Assembly (NCBI GenBank): GCA_964500205.1
Contig: CAZCNS010000002.1
Coordinates: forward strand, 62,001 to 126,000
DNA from: UBA10329 sp964500205
Lineage (GTDB): Bacteria; Bacteroidota; Bacteroidia; UBA10329
Direction: 5' to 3'
Length of the DNA: 64,000 nt
Part shown: one piece after another, positions 54,014-61,481 of the stretch
How the letters are laid out: every line of letters starts with the position of its first letter
Numbering within the stretch: position 1 is the first letter of the stretch
Notes under the pieces: model-generated
Databases searched by the model: none
The model's input: only the letters and a program-made list of their open reading frames with translations
What the model was told of the DNA's origin: nothing
Made by a program: the position numbers and the translations under genes

Positions 54014-54063
54014 GTTGCGACCGTGCAATTCAACCATCGTCCTTCGCCCCTCGTCCCTCGCTT

Positions 54064-54071
54064 TACCTTTG
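54064..54071 (+). promoter_or_regulatory. -7 promoter box of the DUF6922/AbiEii module
   Basis: TACCTTTG, matching TAnnTTTG, ends four bases before the ATG at 54076; the message would be leaderless or nearly so. Confidence 0.5.
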
Positions 54072-54075
54072 CACC

Positions 54076-54381
54076 ATGCAGCCCCCAAAGCCCAGGCCCA
54101 TTTTTGACAGACGCATCTTCTGGGATGTGGAGTTCGACAAGTTGGACTATGACGCCAAGTGGAAGTTTGTGATAGAGCGCGTGTTCGAGCGGGGCGATGT
54201 GGACGACATACGCCAGTGCCGCAGATACTACGGTGACGACCGCGTGACCGAGGCCCTGCTCACAGCCAAGTTCCTGCCGTTGCACCGCACCCACCTTGCA
54301 AGCGCAGTGATTGACAGACCTTTGGAAGACTTCCGATGCTACACACTGAGACAGTCGAACCCAGGACTTTTGCCTTACTGA
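54076..54381 (+). CDS. DUF6922-like antitoxin of an AbiEii-type module
   Basis: 101 aa. FDRRIFWDVEFDKLDYDAKW, VIERVFERGDVDDIRQCRRY and DFRCYTLRQSNPGLLPY match small Bacteroidota proteins that always precede an AbiEii/AbiGii nucleotidyltransferase and that I know as DUF6922. By analogy with AbiEi/AbiEii the first gene is the antitoxin and probably autorepressor, though no DNA-binding motif is evident. Its end overlaps the toxin start by 46 bp. Confidence 0.75.
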   Translation: MQPPKPRPIFDRRIFWDVEFDKLDYDAKWKFVIERVFERGDVDDIRQCRRYYGDDRVTEALLTAKFLPLHRTHLASAVIDRPLEDFRCYTLRQSNPGLLPY

Positions 54382-54965
54382 AACGCTTGATGGCGATGCC
54401 AGACCTCGCCAGCTTCTCGCTGGTGGGCGGCACGGCACTCTCCCTGCGTTACGGTCATCGCACATCCATTGACCTTGACCTTTTCTCACTTGAGAAGTTC
54501 GACAATACGGCCATTGCCCAGTTGCTCAGCGATGAGTTCGGAAGCGACTTCCAATACGAGCCTGCCGCGAGCGGACACTTCGGGGTCTTTTGCATAATCG
54601 GGGGAGTGAAGGTCGACATGGTGAGGTTCCCCCATCCGCTTATCCGCCCCACAGAGACGGTCGATGGCATCCGTTTGTACAGTAGCGAGGACATCGCGGC
54701 CATGAAGATTCAGGCCATGCTGGGCCGTGGCAGAAAAAAGGATTTCTGGGATCTGCATGAACTCCTCCAGCATTTCAACCTTGGAGAGATCATTGCGTTC
54801 CACAAGGGGAAGTACCCCAACCAGATGCTGCTGATCAGCATACCCAATGCGCTGACCTACTTCGTGGACGCGGAGGACAGCGATGCGCCCGTGAGCCTCA
54901 AAGGCCAGACCTGGGAGGAAGTGAAGGACGCCATCCGCGCCACCGTGAGGGAATTCCTGAGCTGA
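54336..54965 (+). CDS. AbiEii/AbiGii-family nucleotidyltransferase toxin
   Basis: 209 aa. The nucleotidyltransferase core is complete: FSLVGGTALSLRYGHRTSID, with Gly31-Gly32 and the metal acids D46 and D48 in SIDLDLF, a third acid in VKVDMVRFPHPL, and the SEDIAAMKIQAMLGRGRKKD helix typical of AbiEii. Such toxins add nucleotides to tRNA acceptor ends or related targets in abortive-infection systems. It is translated in overlap with the DUF6922-like gene, and both frames are intact, so this module is probably functional. Confidence 0.88.
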   Translation: MLHTETVEPRTFALLKRLMAMPDLASFSLVGGTALSLRYGHRTSIDLDLFSLEKFDNTAIAQLLSDEFGSDFQYEPAASGHFGVFCIIGGVKVDMVRFPHPLIRPTETVDGIRLYSSEDIAAMKIQAMLGRGRKKDFWDLHELLQHFNLGEIIAFHKGKYPNQMLLISIPNALTYFVDAEDSDAPVSLKGQTWEEVKDAIRATVREFLS

Positions 54966-54994
54966 TGGCTGCCCCTCCCTAAATTCGCCCCATC

Positions 54995-55342
54995 ATGGCC
55001 CTCACCCCCGCACAGACCGAGGAGATAGCCCGCGAGGCCGCGAGGTTTCTGGAGAAACGGAGACCTGCCGAGCACATCCGGCCCCAGCTCGACTATGGTT
55101 ATCGAGTGGAGGGGCAGAGCGTCATCATCCACAGCATACGCCCCCAATGGGACAACCCCTCCCAGATTGTCGAAGAGCCTATTGCCAAGACCACCTATGT
55201 GCAGACCAAAGGCCATTGGAAGGTCTATTGGCTGCGGGCCGACCTGAAGTGGTACGCCTACGACCCTAAGCCCCACGTGCGCACCATCGGCCTGTTCTTC
55301 AATCTGGTGCATGAGGACAGGCACTTCTGCTTCTTCGGGTGA
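54995..55342 (+). CDS. DUF3024-domain protein
   Basis: 115 aa. RPQLDYGYRVEGQSVIIHSI, PQWDNPSQIVEEPIAKTTYV and HWKVYWLRADLKWYAYDP follow the DUF3024 pattern from end to end. The family has no known function; members are often near mobile or defence genes. A TAAATTCG box at 54980-54987, a near match to TAnnTTTG, lies 7 bp before the start. Confidence 0.8.
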   Translation: MALTPAQTEEIAREAARFLEKRRPAEHIRPQLDYGYRVEGQSVIIHSIRPQWDNPSQIVEEPIAKTTYVQTKGHWKVYWLRADLKWYAYDPKPHVRTIGLFFNLVHEDRHFCFFG

Positions 55343-55391
55343 GCGCATGGCCGCTGACAGACCACTGGTCCATTCTCCCTACCTTCACCCC

Positions 55392-56417
55392 ATGCAGACC
55401 ATCTACCGTAAGGGCTACGGCCCTGCCGAGGCCCTTCGCGTGGTGGAGGCGCCTGAGCCTGTGCCCGGCAAGGGCGAGGTGTGCATACGGGTGCATGCCG
55501 CCACGGTGAATCGCACCGATTGCGGGGTGCTGCTGGGCGAGCCTTACATCTTCCGCTTTTTCGTGGGCTGGCCCCGCCCACGCCACAGCGCCACAGGCAC
55601 CGACTTTGCCGGGGTGGTGCATACGGTGGGGGCGGGGGTTTCGCACCTCCGCCCGGGCGACCGGGTGTTCGGCTTCAACGACCATGGTTGCGGTTCGCAT
55701 GCGCAGTACATGGTCTGCGCGGCCAACGGCAACGTGGAGCCCATGCCGCCCGCCATCGGGTTTGCTGAGGCGGCTGCGAGTGCAGAGGGTGCCCACTATG
55801 CCCTGAACATGCTGCTGCACGCTGTGCCGAGGCTGCGCACGGATGCGGCCCTTGCACAGGGCATGGCGGCCATGCGCCTGCCTGAGCAGCTGAACCTGCG
55901 CGGACTCAACGTGCTGGTGAACGGGGCCACGGGGGCCATCGGCTCGGCTGCGGTGCAACTGCTGCGGCATTTCGGAAGCAGGGTGGTGGCGGTGTGCGCC
56001 ACGCCCCACCTCGACACGGTGGCGGGCCTCGGTGCCCACGGGGTGATCGACTACACAGCCACGTCCATCGCGCACTGTGGCGAGACCTTCGACATGGTGG
56101 TGGATGCCGTGGGCAAGAGCGATTTCGGCACCTGTGCCCCATTGCTGAAGGAAGGGGGCGTGTACCTGTCGTCTGAGCTGGGGCCGGGCAACGAGAACCT
56201 TTACCTGCCGATGCTGACCGCGCTGCGGGGCGGCAAGCGGGTGGTGTTCCCCTTTCCGCATGACATACCGCGCACCCTGCGCCTGATGGCACAGTTGCTG
56301 GCCGAGGGCGGCTTCCGCCCGCTGATGGACCGCACCTGCACCCTCGAAGGGCTGTCGGAGGCTTTCCGCTACGTGGCCAGCGGACAGAAGATCGGCAATG
56401 TGGTCTTGGAGCCGTGA
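55392..56417 (+). CDS. medium-chain NAD(P)-dependent oxidoreductase (quinone-reductase-like)
   Basis: 341 aa MDR protein without structural zinc. The N-domain has EAPEPVPGKGEVCIRVHAAT, VNRTDCG and GTDFAGVVHTVGAGVSHLRP followed by GDRVFGF. The cofactor fold begins LNVLVNGATGAIGSAAVQLL, with an AxxGxxGxxAxQ-type loop. The ending GLSEAFRYVASGQKIGNVVL is typical. It would reduce an enone, quinone or aldehyde with NAD(P)H. A TACCTTCA box at 55380-55387, 4 bp before the ATG at 55392, supports this start over an in-frame ATG at 55311. It looks like an ordinary metabolic gene inside the island. Confidence 0.88.
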   Translation: MQTIYRKGYGPAEALRVVEAPEPVPGKGEVCIRVHAATVNRTDCGVLLGEPYIFRFFVGWPRPRHSATGTDFAGVVHTVGAGVSHLRPGDRVFGFNDHGCGSHAQYMVCAANGNVEPMPPAIGFAEAAASAEGAHYALNMLLHAVPRLRTDAALAQGMAAMRLPEQLNLRGLNVLVNGATGAIGSAAVQLLRHFGSRVVAVCATPHLDTVAGLGAHGVIDYTATSIAHCGETFDMVVDAVGKSDFGTCAPLLKEGGVYLSSELGPGNENLYLPMLTALRGGKRVVFPFPHDIPRTLRLMAQLLAEGGFRPLMDRTCTLEGLSEAFRYVASGQKIGNVVLEP

Positions 56418-56526
56418 CCCTTGCGCACTCGCCCCTTGCCCCTCTCCCCTATCTTCGCCCCATGCGCACGGAAACCGGCATCCCTGTCCCCTTGGAGGCA
56501 GAGGCCGCATCGTAGTCATTGCCCCC

Positions 56527-57330
56527 ATGAACAGCAACACTGCCTTCATCGAACTGTCAGCCCTGCACGGCCGCTTCTGTCAAATGAGGCTTGCCGAGGC
56601 GGTGGACCATGCCCTTTTCAACCGCATCGCCATCGTGCATCATGGCAGTGCCATCGAGGGCAGTACCCTCAGCATGGAGGAGACGCAGGTGCTGCTGACG
56701 GACGGCACCACCGCCAAGGGCAAGCCCATGGAGCACCATCTCATGGTGACCGACCATTTCAAAGCCCTCTCCCTTGTCATGGCAGCGGCAGCGCAGCAGA
56801 CGGAGATAACCCCCGCCTTCCTGCAAGGCATCAACGCAGCAGTGAACAGCAACACCGGTAAGGTGCGCCAAACGATGCTGGGCACGTGCGATGACACCAA
56901 GGGCGATTTTCGGCTGGGCAACGTGACTGCCGGCAACACCTATTTTGTGAACTACGACAAGGTGGTGCCAATGATCAATGACCTCTGTACCAAGTTGCAG
57001 GCAAGGATGGCAGAGGCGACCGGCATCGAAGCTCAGTACCGCCTGAGTTTCGAGGCCCACTACTACCTGGTCAGCATCCACCCGTGGTTTGACGGCAATG
57101 GGCGCAACTCCCGCCTGCTGATGAATTTCATACAGGCATGTTTCGGATTGCCACTGACGCTCGTGTTTGCCGAGGACAAGGCGGAGTACATCGCTGCGCT
57201 CACTGCCAGCCGCGAGGCCGACAGCACTGACATCTTCTGCACCTTCATGGCGCAGCAGGCCGTCAAATACCTGAGTCAGCAGGTGGATGCCGCTGACCGC
57301 AGCGCGGACGGGTTTGACATCCGGCTCTGA
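56527..57330 (+). CDS. Fic-family protein (predicted AMPylator)
   Basis: 267 aa from the ATG at 56527. The active-site motif H185-P-W-F-D-G-N-G-R193-x-x-R is complete apart from Trp for the usual Phe, so transfer of AMP from ATP to a target hydroxyl is likely. An N-terminal helix carries GSAIEG (40-45), the position of the class II inhibitory (S/T)xxxE(G/N) motif; Glu44 and Gly45 are present but Gly40 replaces Ser/Thr. A TATCTTCG box at 56450-56457 precedes a separate 17-codon frame beginning at 56462. No separate FicA-type antitoxin gene precedes it. Confidence 0.88.
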   Translation: MNSNTAFIELSALHGRFCQMRLAEAVDHALFNRIAIVHHGSAIEGSTLSMEETQVLLTDGTTAKGKPMEHHLMVTDHFKALSLVMAAAAQQTEITPAFLQGINAAVNSNTGKVRQTMLGTCDDTKGDFRLGNVTAGNTYFVNYDKVVPMINDLCTKLQARMAEATGIEAQYRLSFEAHYYLVSIHPWFDGNGRNSRLLMNFIQACFGLPLTLVFAEDKAEYIAALTASREADSTDIFCTFMAQQAVKYLSQQVDAADRSADGFDIRL

Positions 57331-57337
57331 GGGAGTC

Positions 57338-57480
57338 CGGGCGGTTGTCGATATGCTCAACTGGCTGGTCAACGGCATGAGCCGAGAGGACATCAAAGCG
57401 GACTTCCCCGAACTCACCGACATTGACATCTGGGCCTGCCTGCAATACGCTGCAAGCCGCGAGCAACAACTGCGCGTGGC
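57338..57480 (+). pseudogene. DUF433 antitoxin fragment (N-terminus missing)
   Basis: The frame reads VRAVVDMLNWLVNGMSREDI followed by KADFPELTDIDIWACLQYAA and SREQQLRVA. It is the second half of a DUF433 domain (the GxSxEEIxxDFPxLTxxDIxACLxYAA pattern). The first about 25 residues, with the GxPxIxGTRI segment, are missing at the junction with the fic gene's end. It is followed at once by a DUF5615-like start, its usual toxin partner. Confidence 0.6.
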
Positions 57481-57486
57481 ATCGCG

Positions 57487-57534
57487 AGGCTGCTCATCGA
57501 CCAGAGCATCTCCTTTAGTCTGGCCTCTTCGTTA
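57487..57534 (+). pseudogene. DUF5615 PIN-like toxin fragment, cut at a repeat boundary
   Basis: Sixteen codons, RLLIDQSISFSLASSL, match the conserved opening of DUF5615 PIN-like toxins (LLIDQNISFRL). The fragment ends exactly where the 67-bp direct repeat begins at 57535, so the rest was lost in the event that placed that repeat. Confidence 0.5.
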
Positions 57535-57602
57535 TCAGCCCTTCCGCGCGCCCATCACCATCACGAACTCGGTGACGTTCTCGGGGTCGAGCGCACCTAC
57601 AA
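57535..57602 (-). repeat. left copy of a 67-bp direct repeat (displaced 3' end of the M50 gene)
   Basis: Matches 58311-58378 at all but about three positions: 48 identical bases, then single differences. On the minus strand it encodes the last about 22 residues of the M50 protease (VGALDPENVTEFVMVMGARK) and its stop. The repeat pair encloses the HepT/MNT module. Confidence 0.8.
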
Positions 57603-57646
57603 GCACGTTGTCAATGAAAAGTTCGACTCCCCTGAATTGTTCAGTG

Positions 57647-57991
57647 TCAACGATATTGATCACCGAGCAGTTCCCTCACCTCGTTCTGCAACGGTTTCAA
57701 CTCACGGATAACAATGCCCCAGATGATGTCGTCAGAAACGGAGTCGTAGCCATGTATCACACGGTTGCGTGTGTCCACGATTCTTCTCGAATGGGTAATA
57801 GCGATGGAGGGTTGTACTTTTAGAATACGGTTCAATGCCTCACCGATTATCCCGATGTTGCGTTCCACTGCCCTCTTGGTCTTCAGGTCTCGTTGAAACT
57901 CACTGAAGACCTTCTTCTCGGGCAGAAAATGAAAAATCTCAGTGATGGCGCGGTCCATATCCATCAGCCACACCTTGACATCATGCTCCAT
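57647..57991 (-). CDS. HepT-like HEPN ribonuclease toxin (DUF86)
   Basis: 114 aa all-helical HEPN protein. R75-N-R-V-I-H80 in IVDTRNRVIHGYDSV is the catalytic Rx4-6H motif of HepT toxins. It overlaps the MNT gene by 11 bp, with MNT first, the usual order. In characterised pairs the MNT antitoxin AMPylates a Tyr near this motif to silence the RNase; a suitable Tyr (Tyr82 in HGYD) is present. Intact. Confidence 0.87.
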   Translation of the reverse strand: MEHDVKVWLMDMDRAITEIFHFLPEKKVFSEFQRDLKTKRAVERNIGIIGEALNRILKVQPSIAITHSRRIVDTRNRVIHGYDSVSDDIIWGIVIRELKPLQNEVRELLGDQYR

Positions 57992-58283
57992 AAAGCTGAA
58001 CTTTCTTCAGGTCAATACTTTTCTTGAGCAGTGGATTCAGGTCGGCACGGTCTTCCAACAGGTCGATGTGGCGACCCAATAGTCCTTCCAAGGCGAACTT
58101 GAGGTTGAAGTACTTGTCGCTGTATGTCAACGGGTCGAGGTCGTCAATCTTTACGATGAGGTCGATGTCGCTGCTGTCAGTAAAACGGTCGCCAAGTACG
58201 GAACCGAAGGCGAACAGTTCAGACACACCGAACTGCTGGCACAGCTTCGTTATCTCACTCTTATGAACTGAAAGCGGATTCAT
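57981..58283 (-). CDS. MNT-type nucleotidyltransferase antitoxin
   Basis: 100 aa from the ATG at 58283 (MNPLSVHKSEITKL). Minimal nucleotidyltransferase with G27-S28 (LFAFGSVLGDRF) and metal acids D39 and D41 in SSDIDLIV. A third acid lies in RHIDLLED. It would modify the HepT toxin encoded downstream with AMP. The 27 bp between this gene and the M50 stop show no other feature. Confidence 0.87.
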   Translation of the reverse strand: MNPLSVHKSEITKLCQQFGVSELFAFGSVLGDRFTDSSDIDLIVKIDDLDPLTYSDKYFNLKFALEGLLGRHIDLLEDRADLNPLLKKSIDLKKVQLYGA

Positions 58284-58310
58284 AACCACAAAATTAGTGC
58301 TCCGAACACC

Positions 58311-58378
58311 TCAGCCCTTCCGCGCGCCCATCACCATCACGAACTCGGTGACGTTCTCAGGGTCGAGCGCGCCTACGA
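58311..58378 (-). repeat. right copy of the 67-bp direct repeat
   Basis: The native 3' end of the M50 protease gene, repeated at 57535-57602. Located directly next to the MNT antitoxin gene. Confidence 0.8.
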
Positions 58379-59390
58379 GGGCGCCATCGCTGAACACGGG
58401 CATCAGCTCCTTGCCGTGCTGCTGCATGAGGTGAAAGGCCTCCTCCAGCGGCATGGCCGCATCGAGGCGTTGGAGGTCGGTGTCCATGGCATCGCGCACA
58501 GGGGTGCTCTCGCCTGTCTCGCTCAGGGCCTTTATCATGGCATCGCGGGTCAGGATGCCCACGGGGGTTTCGCCCTCCATGACCAGGAAAGTGCGGCATT
58601 GGCCGTCCAGCAGCATCCGCACCGCAAGGGCGATGGAAGCATCAGCGGCAATGGTGCGGAAATCGCGCAGCAGCACATCGCGCACCCGGTAGCCTGTGAG
58701 CATGGACTTGGTCTCGGTATAGTTGGCCTCTGAACGCGCCCCGAGGAAGATGAACACCCCGATGAGGATGAGGAAAGGGTTGCCGTAGAAGCCGAGGATG
58801 ACGAATCCCACGGCACAGACCTGCCCGACCCGTGCCGCGATGCGGGTGGCCTTGGCGCGGTCGAAGCGCATGGCGAGCAGGGCACGCAACACACGGCCCC
58901 CGTCCATCGGGAAGGCAGGCAGCAGGTTGAAGAACGCCAGCACCACGTTCACCGTCATGAACATCAGCAGGAAGTTGTCGGCATTGATGGCCGTCATCTG
59001 CTCCATCTCGGTGATCTCGGGCATGAAATGCATGAACGGCAGCAGCAGGAGCACGATGGCGAAGTTGACGGCAGGCCCGGCCAGCGCCACCACCAGTTCC
59101 TCTCTGGGCTTCTCGGGCATGGACTCCAAGCTTGCCACACCCCCGATGGGCAGCAGGGTGATGTCGCGGGTGCCGATGCCGTAGCGTCTGGCCGCCAGCG
59201 CATGGCCCAGCTCATGCAGCACCACGCAGCCGAAGATGGAGAGGATGAAGGCCACCGACCAGAGGATGTCCACCACTCCCGACCCGGAGCTGATGCCCGA
59301 ATAGACGATGTAGAGCAAGAGGAGCGAGAACGTCCAATGGACGAAGAGGTCGATGCCGGCCACGCGGCCGAGGGAGAGTTTTCCGTTCAT
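58311..59390 (-). CDS. M50 site-2-protease family protein with CBS pair
   Basis: 359 aa intramembrane metalloprotease. Six or so membrane helices. H59-E-L-G-H63 gives two zinc ligands and the catalytic Glu, and D163 in NLLPAFPMDGGRVLRAL gives the third ligand. A tandem CBS pair (about 230-355) follows, with GVRDVLL-like and VGILTRDAMIKA segments, probably a nucleotide sensor. The family (SpoIVFB/Rv2625c type) cleaves transmembrane regulators. The last about 22 codons are duplicated at 57535-57602. Confidence 0.92.
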   Translation of the reverse strand: MNGKLSLGRVAGIDLFVHWTFSLLLLYIVYSGISSGSGVVDILWSVAFILSIFGCVVLHELGHALAARRYGIGTRDITLLPIGGVASLESMPEKPREELVVALAGPAVNFAIVLLLLPFMHFMPEITEMEQMTAINADNFLLMFMTVNVVLAFFNLLPAFPMDGGRVLRALLAMRFDRAKATRIAARVGQVCAVGFVILGFYGNPFLILIGVFIFLGARSEANYTETKSMLTGYRVRDVLLRDFRTIAADASIALAVRMLLDGQCRTFLVMEGETPVGILTRDAMIKALSETGESTPVRDAMDTDLQRLDAAMPLEEAFHLMQQHGKELMPVFSDGALVGALDPENVTEFVMVMGARKG

Positions 59391-59423
59391 GCCACGAAGA
59401 TAGCACTACCCTGAGCAGGCGTC

Positions 59424-59456
59424 TTGCCGCGACCCCACGCACCGCACCTACCTTCG
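59424..59456 (+). promoter_or_regulatory. promoter of ispE
   Basis: TTG at 59424-59426, a 22-bp spacer, and TACCTTCG at 59449-59456, one mismatch from TAnnTTTG. The start codon is five bases further on. Confidence 0.5.
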
Positions 59457-59461
59457 CGGCC

Positions 59462-60280
59462 ATGATCGCCTACCCTAACGCCAAGGTGAACCTCGGGCTG
59501 CGCATACTCCGAAAGCGACCTGACGGCTACCACGACATAGAGAGTGTATTCATCCCTGTGAAATGGGAGGATATCATAGAGATCGTTCCGGACAGCGTTC
59601 ATGGTAACGGCAAGGTGAGCTTCACCTCCTCGGGACTTACCGTACCGGACGATGGAAAACCCAATCTGTGTGAACGTGCATATCTGCTGTTGGCGAAAGA
59701 GTTTGGGCTACCCTCGGTGAAGATGCACCTCCACAAGATGATACCGATGGGCGCGGGCCTTGGCGGTGGCAGTGCCGATGCGGCATTCGCGCTCAAGATC
59801 CTGAATGATTCTTTTTCACTGAAAATAAGTGATCTGCGACTTGAGGAACTCGCTGGTAGGATCGGCAGCGACTGCCCGTTCTTCATCAGGAACAGACCGC
59901 AGTATGTGACCGGCAGGGGCGAACAGATGGAGCCGTTCCAGCTCGACCTGTCCGGGCATCACATCCTGGTCATCCACCCCGGGGTGCATGTGGGCACGGC
60001 CGAGGCTTATGCTGGAGTTATACCGCAAGTGCCAGACAGTGACCTGCGCGAACTGCTGCAGAGGCCCATCACTGAATGGAGGGACACTGTCAAGAATGAT
60101 TTTGAGGAAAGCGTCACTAAAATGCACCCCGTCATTGAGGAGCTGAAAGAACTGCTGTATGCAAGCGGTGCGCTTTATGCATCTATGACCGGGAGCGGTG
60201 CAGCGGTCTTCGGCATTTTCCCGGAAAGAGAAAAAGTGACCATACCGGAAGGGATGAGCGCCAAATGGGCGGTGTTGTGA
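59462..60280 (+). CDS. ispE: 4-diphosphocytidyl-2-C-methyl-D-erythritol kinase
   Basis: 272 aa GHMP kinase of the MEP isoprenoid pathway; it phosphorylates the 2-hydroxyl of CDP-ME. The N-terminus (AYPNAKVNLGLRILRKRPDG) has the catalytic Lys8, the ATP-binding P-loop is PMGAGLGGGSADAA (95-108), and GSDCPFF holds the conserved Asp. The C-terminal YASMTGSGAAVFGIF is typical. Length is normal. Followed by porQ on the same strand. Confidence 0.94.
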   Translation: MIAYPNAKVNLGLRILRKRPDGYHDIESVFIPVKWEDIIEIVPDSVHGNGKVSFTSSGLTVPDDGKPNLCERAYLLLAKEFGLPSVKMHLHKMIPMGAGLGGGSADAAFALKILNDSFSLKISDLRLEELAGRIGSDCPFFIRNRPQYVTGRGEQMEPFQLDLSGHHILVIHPGVHVGTAEAYAGVIPQVPDSDLRELLQRPITEWRDTVKNDFEESVTKMHPVIEELKELLYASGALYASMTGSGAAVFGIFPEREKVTIPEGMSAKWAVL

Positions 60281-60356
60281 GGACGATTTGAAATATGTCG
60301 GGCAAAATGGCGTTAGCAGCCATTCCATAATCCGTTTCTTTGTCCGACCGCTGCGA

Positions 60357-61481
60357 ATGAGAACTTCTATTCCCGCTCTGCTATTCCTGCTGATGACCAC
60401 GGCCCACGCGGCATTCGGTCAGCTGGGCGGAAGCGGCACTTACAGCTTCATGAACCTGACCACCTCGGCACGCAACGCTGCATTGGGTGGCAACATGAGT
60501 GCCATCAAGGATGGGGACCTCGACCTTGTTTACCTGAATCCCGCCATCCTTGACAGTTCGATGCACAACTATCTTGTGACGGACTTCACCAACTACTATG
60601 CTGACATCAACCTCGGCTATGTAGGCTATGCGCGCACTTTCAAAAAGATAGGTACGCTGGCCGCGGGCATCAAGCATGTGAACTACGGCTCGTTCACCCG
60701 TGCCGATGAGCTGGGCAACGACCTTGGCACCTTCACCGCCAACGATGGTGTGGTACACCTGAGCTATGCACGTGGCTTCGGAAAGTATTTCTCGGCAGGG
60801 GCGGCATTCAAGATGCTTTACTCCCAGTATGCGGAGTACAATTCTTTCGGGGTAGGTGTTGACATCGCAGGAATGTTCCACGACCCTAAGACCAACTGGA
60901 CCGTGAGCGTGGTGGCGCGCAACATCGGCACGCAGCTCGACCCGTACGTCTCGGGCGAATATGAACCGCTGCCGATAGGGCTGGACATCGGTATCAGCAA
61001 GAAGTTGAAGTATGTGCCGCTGCGCATGTCGATGATCATCCGCGACCTGCACAGGCCCGGCCAACTGGTGTATCAGGACCCGACCAACTCGCCTCCCGCC
61101 ATCGACCCGCTTACGGGCGAGGTGAACGAGTACAAGGTGGACATCGGGGATGCGATCATGCGTCACCTGCTCTTCAGTGCGGAGCTTACCATTGCGAAGC
61201 GGATCATGGTGCGGATGGGCTACAACTATGGCCGCAGACAGGAGTTGAAAGTGAATACGCGCCCCGGGACTGCCGGTTTCTCATGGGGGCTTGGTGTCAA
61301 GGTGAACCGCTTCACCATCAGCTACGGTAGGGCCACTTATCATCTGGCGGGTGGCACCAATCAGTTCTCCATCTCCACCCACCTCGGACAACACGTGAAA
61401 ACAGTGCGTGCCCCGAAGGAGGAGCGGAAGAACAAGCGTGACCGTGTGGTTGAAACCCCGCCCTCAGGAGATGGCTCATAG
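60357..61481 (+). CDS. porQ: type IX secretion system protein PorQ
   Basis: 374 aa outer-membrane barrel. Start at 60357 gives the signal peptide MRTSIPALLFLLMTTAHAAF. The mature start GGSGTYSFMNLTTSARNAAL is the PorQ hallmark, with SAIKDGDLDLVYLNPAIL and YADINLGYVGYARTF after it. PorQ works with PorU/PorV/PorZ in attaching T9SS cargo at the surface. This agrees with the many T9SS tails in the window. Overlaps the cmk start by 11 bp; porQ-cmk adjacency is common in Bacteroidota. Confidence 0.92.
   Translation: MRTSIPALLFLLMTTAHAAFGQLGGSGTYSFMNLTTSARNAALGGNMSAIKDGDLDLVYLNPAILDSSMHNYLVTDFTNYYADINLGYVGYARTFKKIGTLAAGIKHVNYGSFTRADELGNDLGTFTANDGVVHLSYARGFGKYFSAGAAFKMLYSQYAEYNSFGVGVDIAGMFHDPKTNWTVSVVARNIGTQLDPYVSGEYEPLPIGLDIGISKKLKYVPLRMSMIIRDLHRPGQLVYQDPTNSPPAIDPLTGEVNEYKVDIGDAIMRHLLFSAELTIAKRIMVRMGYNYGRRQELKVNTRPGTAGFSWGLGVKVNRFTISYGRATYHLAGGTNQFSISTHLGQHVKTVRAPKEERKNKRDRVVETPPSGDGS

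Noticed and set aside
55299..56549. Minus-strand frame of 416 codons opposite the MDR oxidoreductase gene
   Set aside because: Same mirror effect; it reads as His/Arg/Gln-rich sequence and spans two real plus-strand genes.
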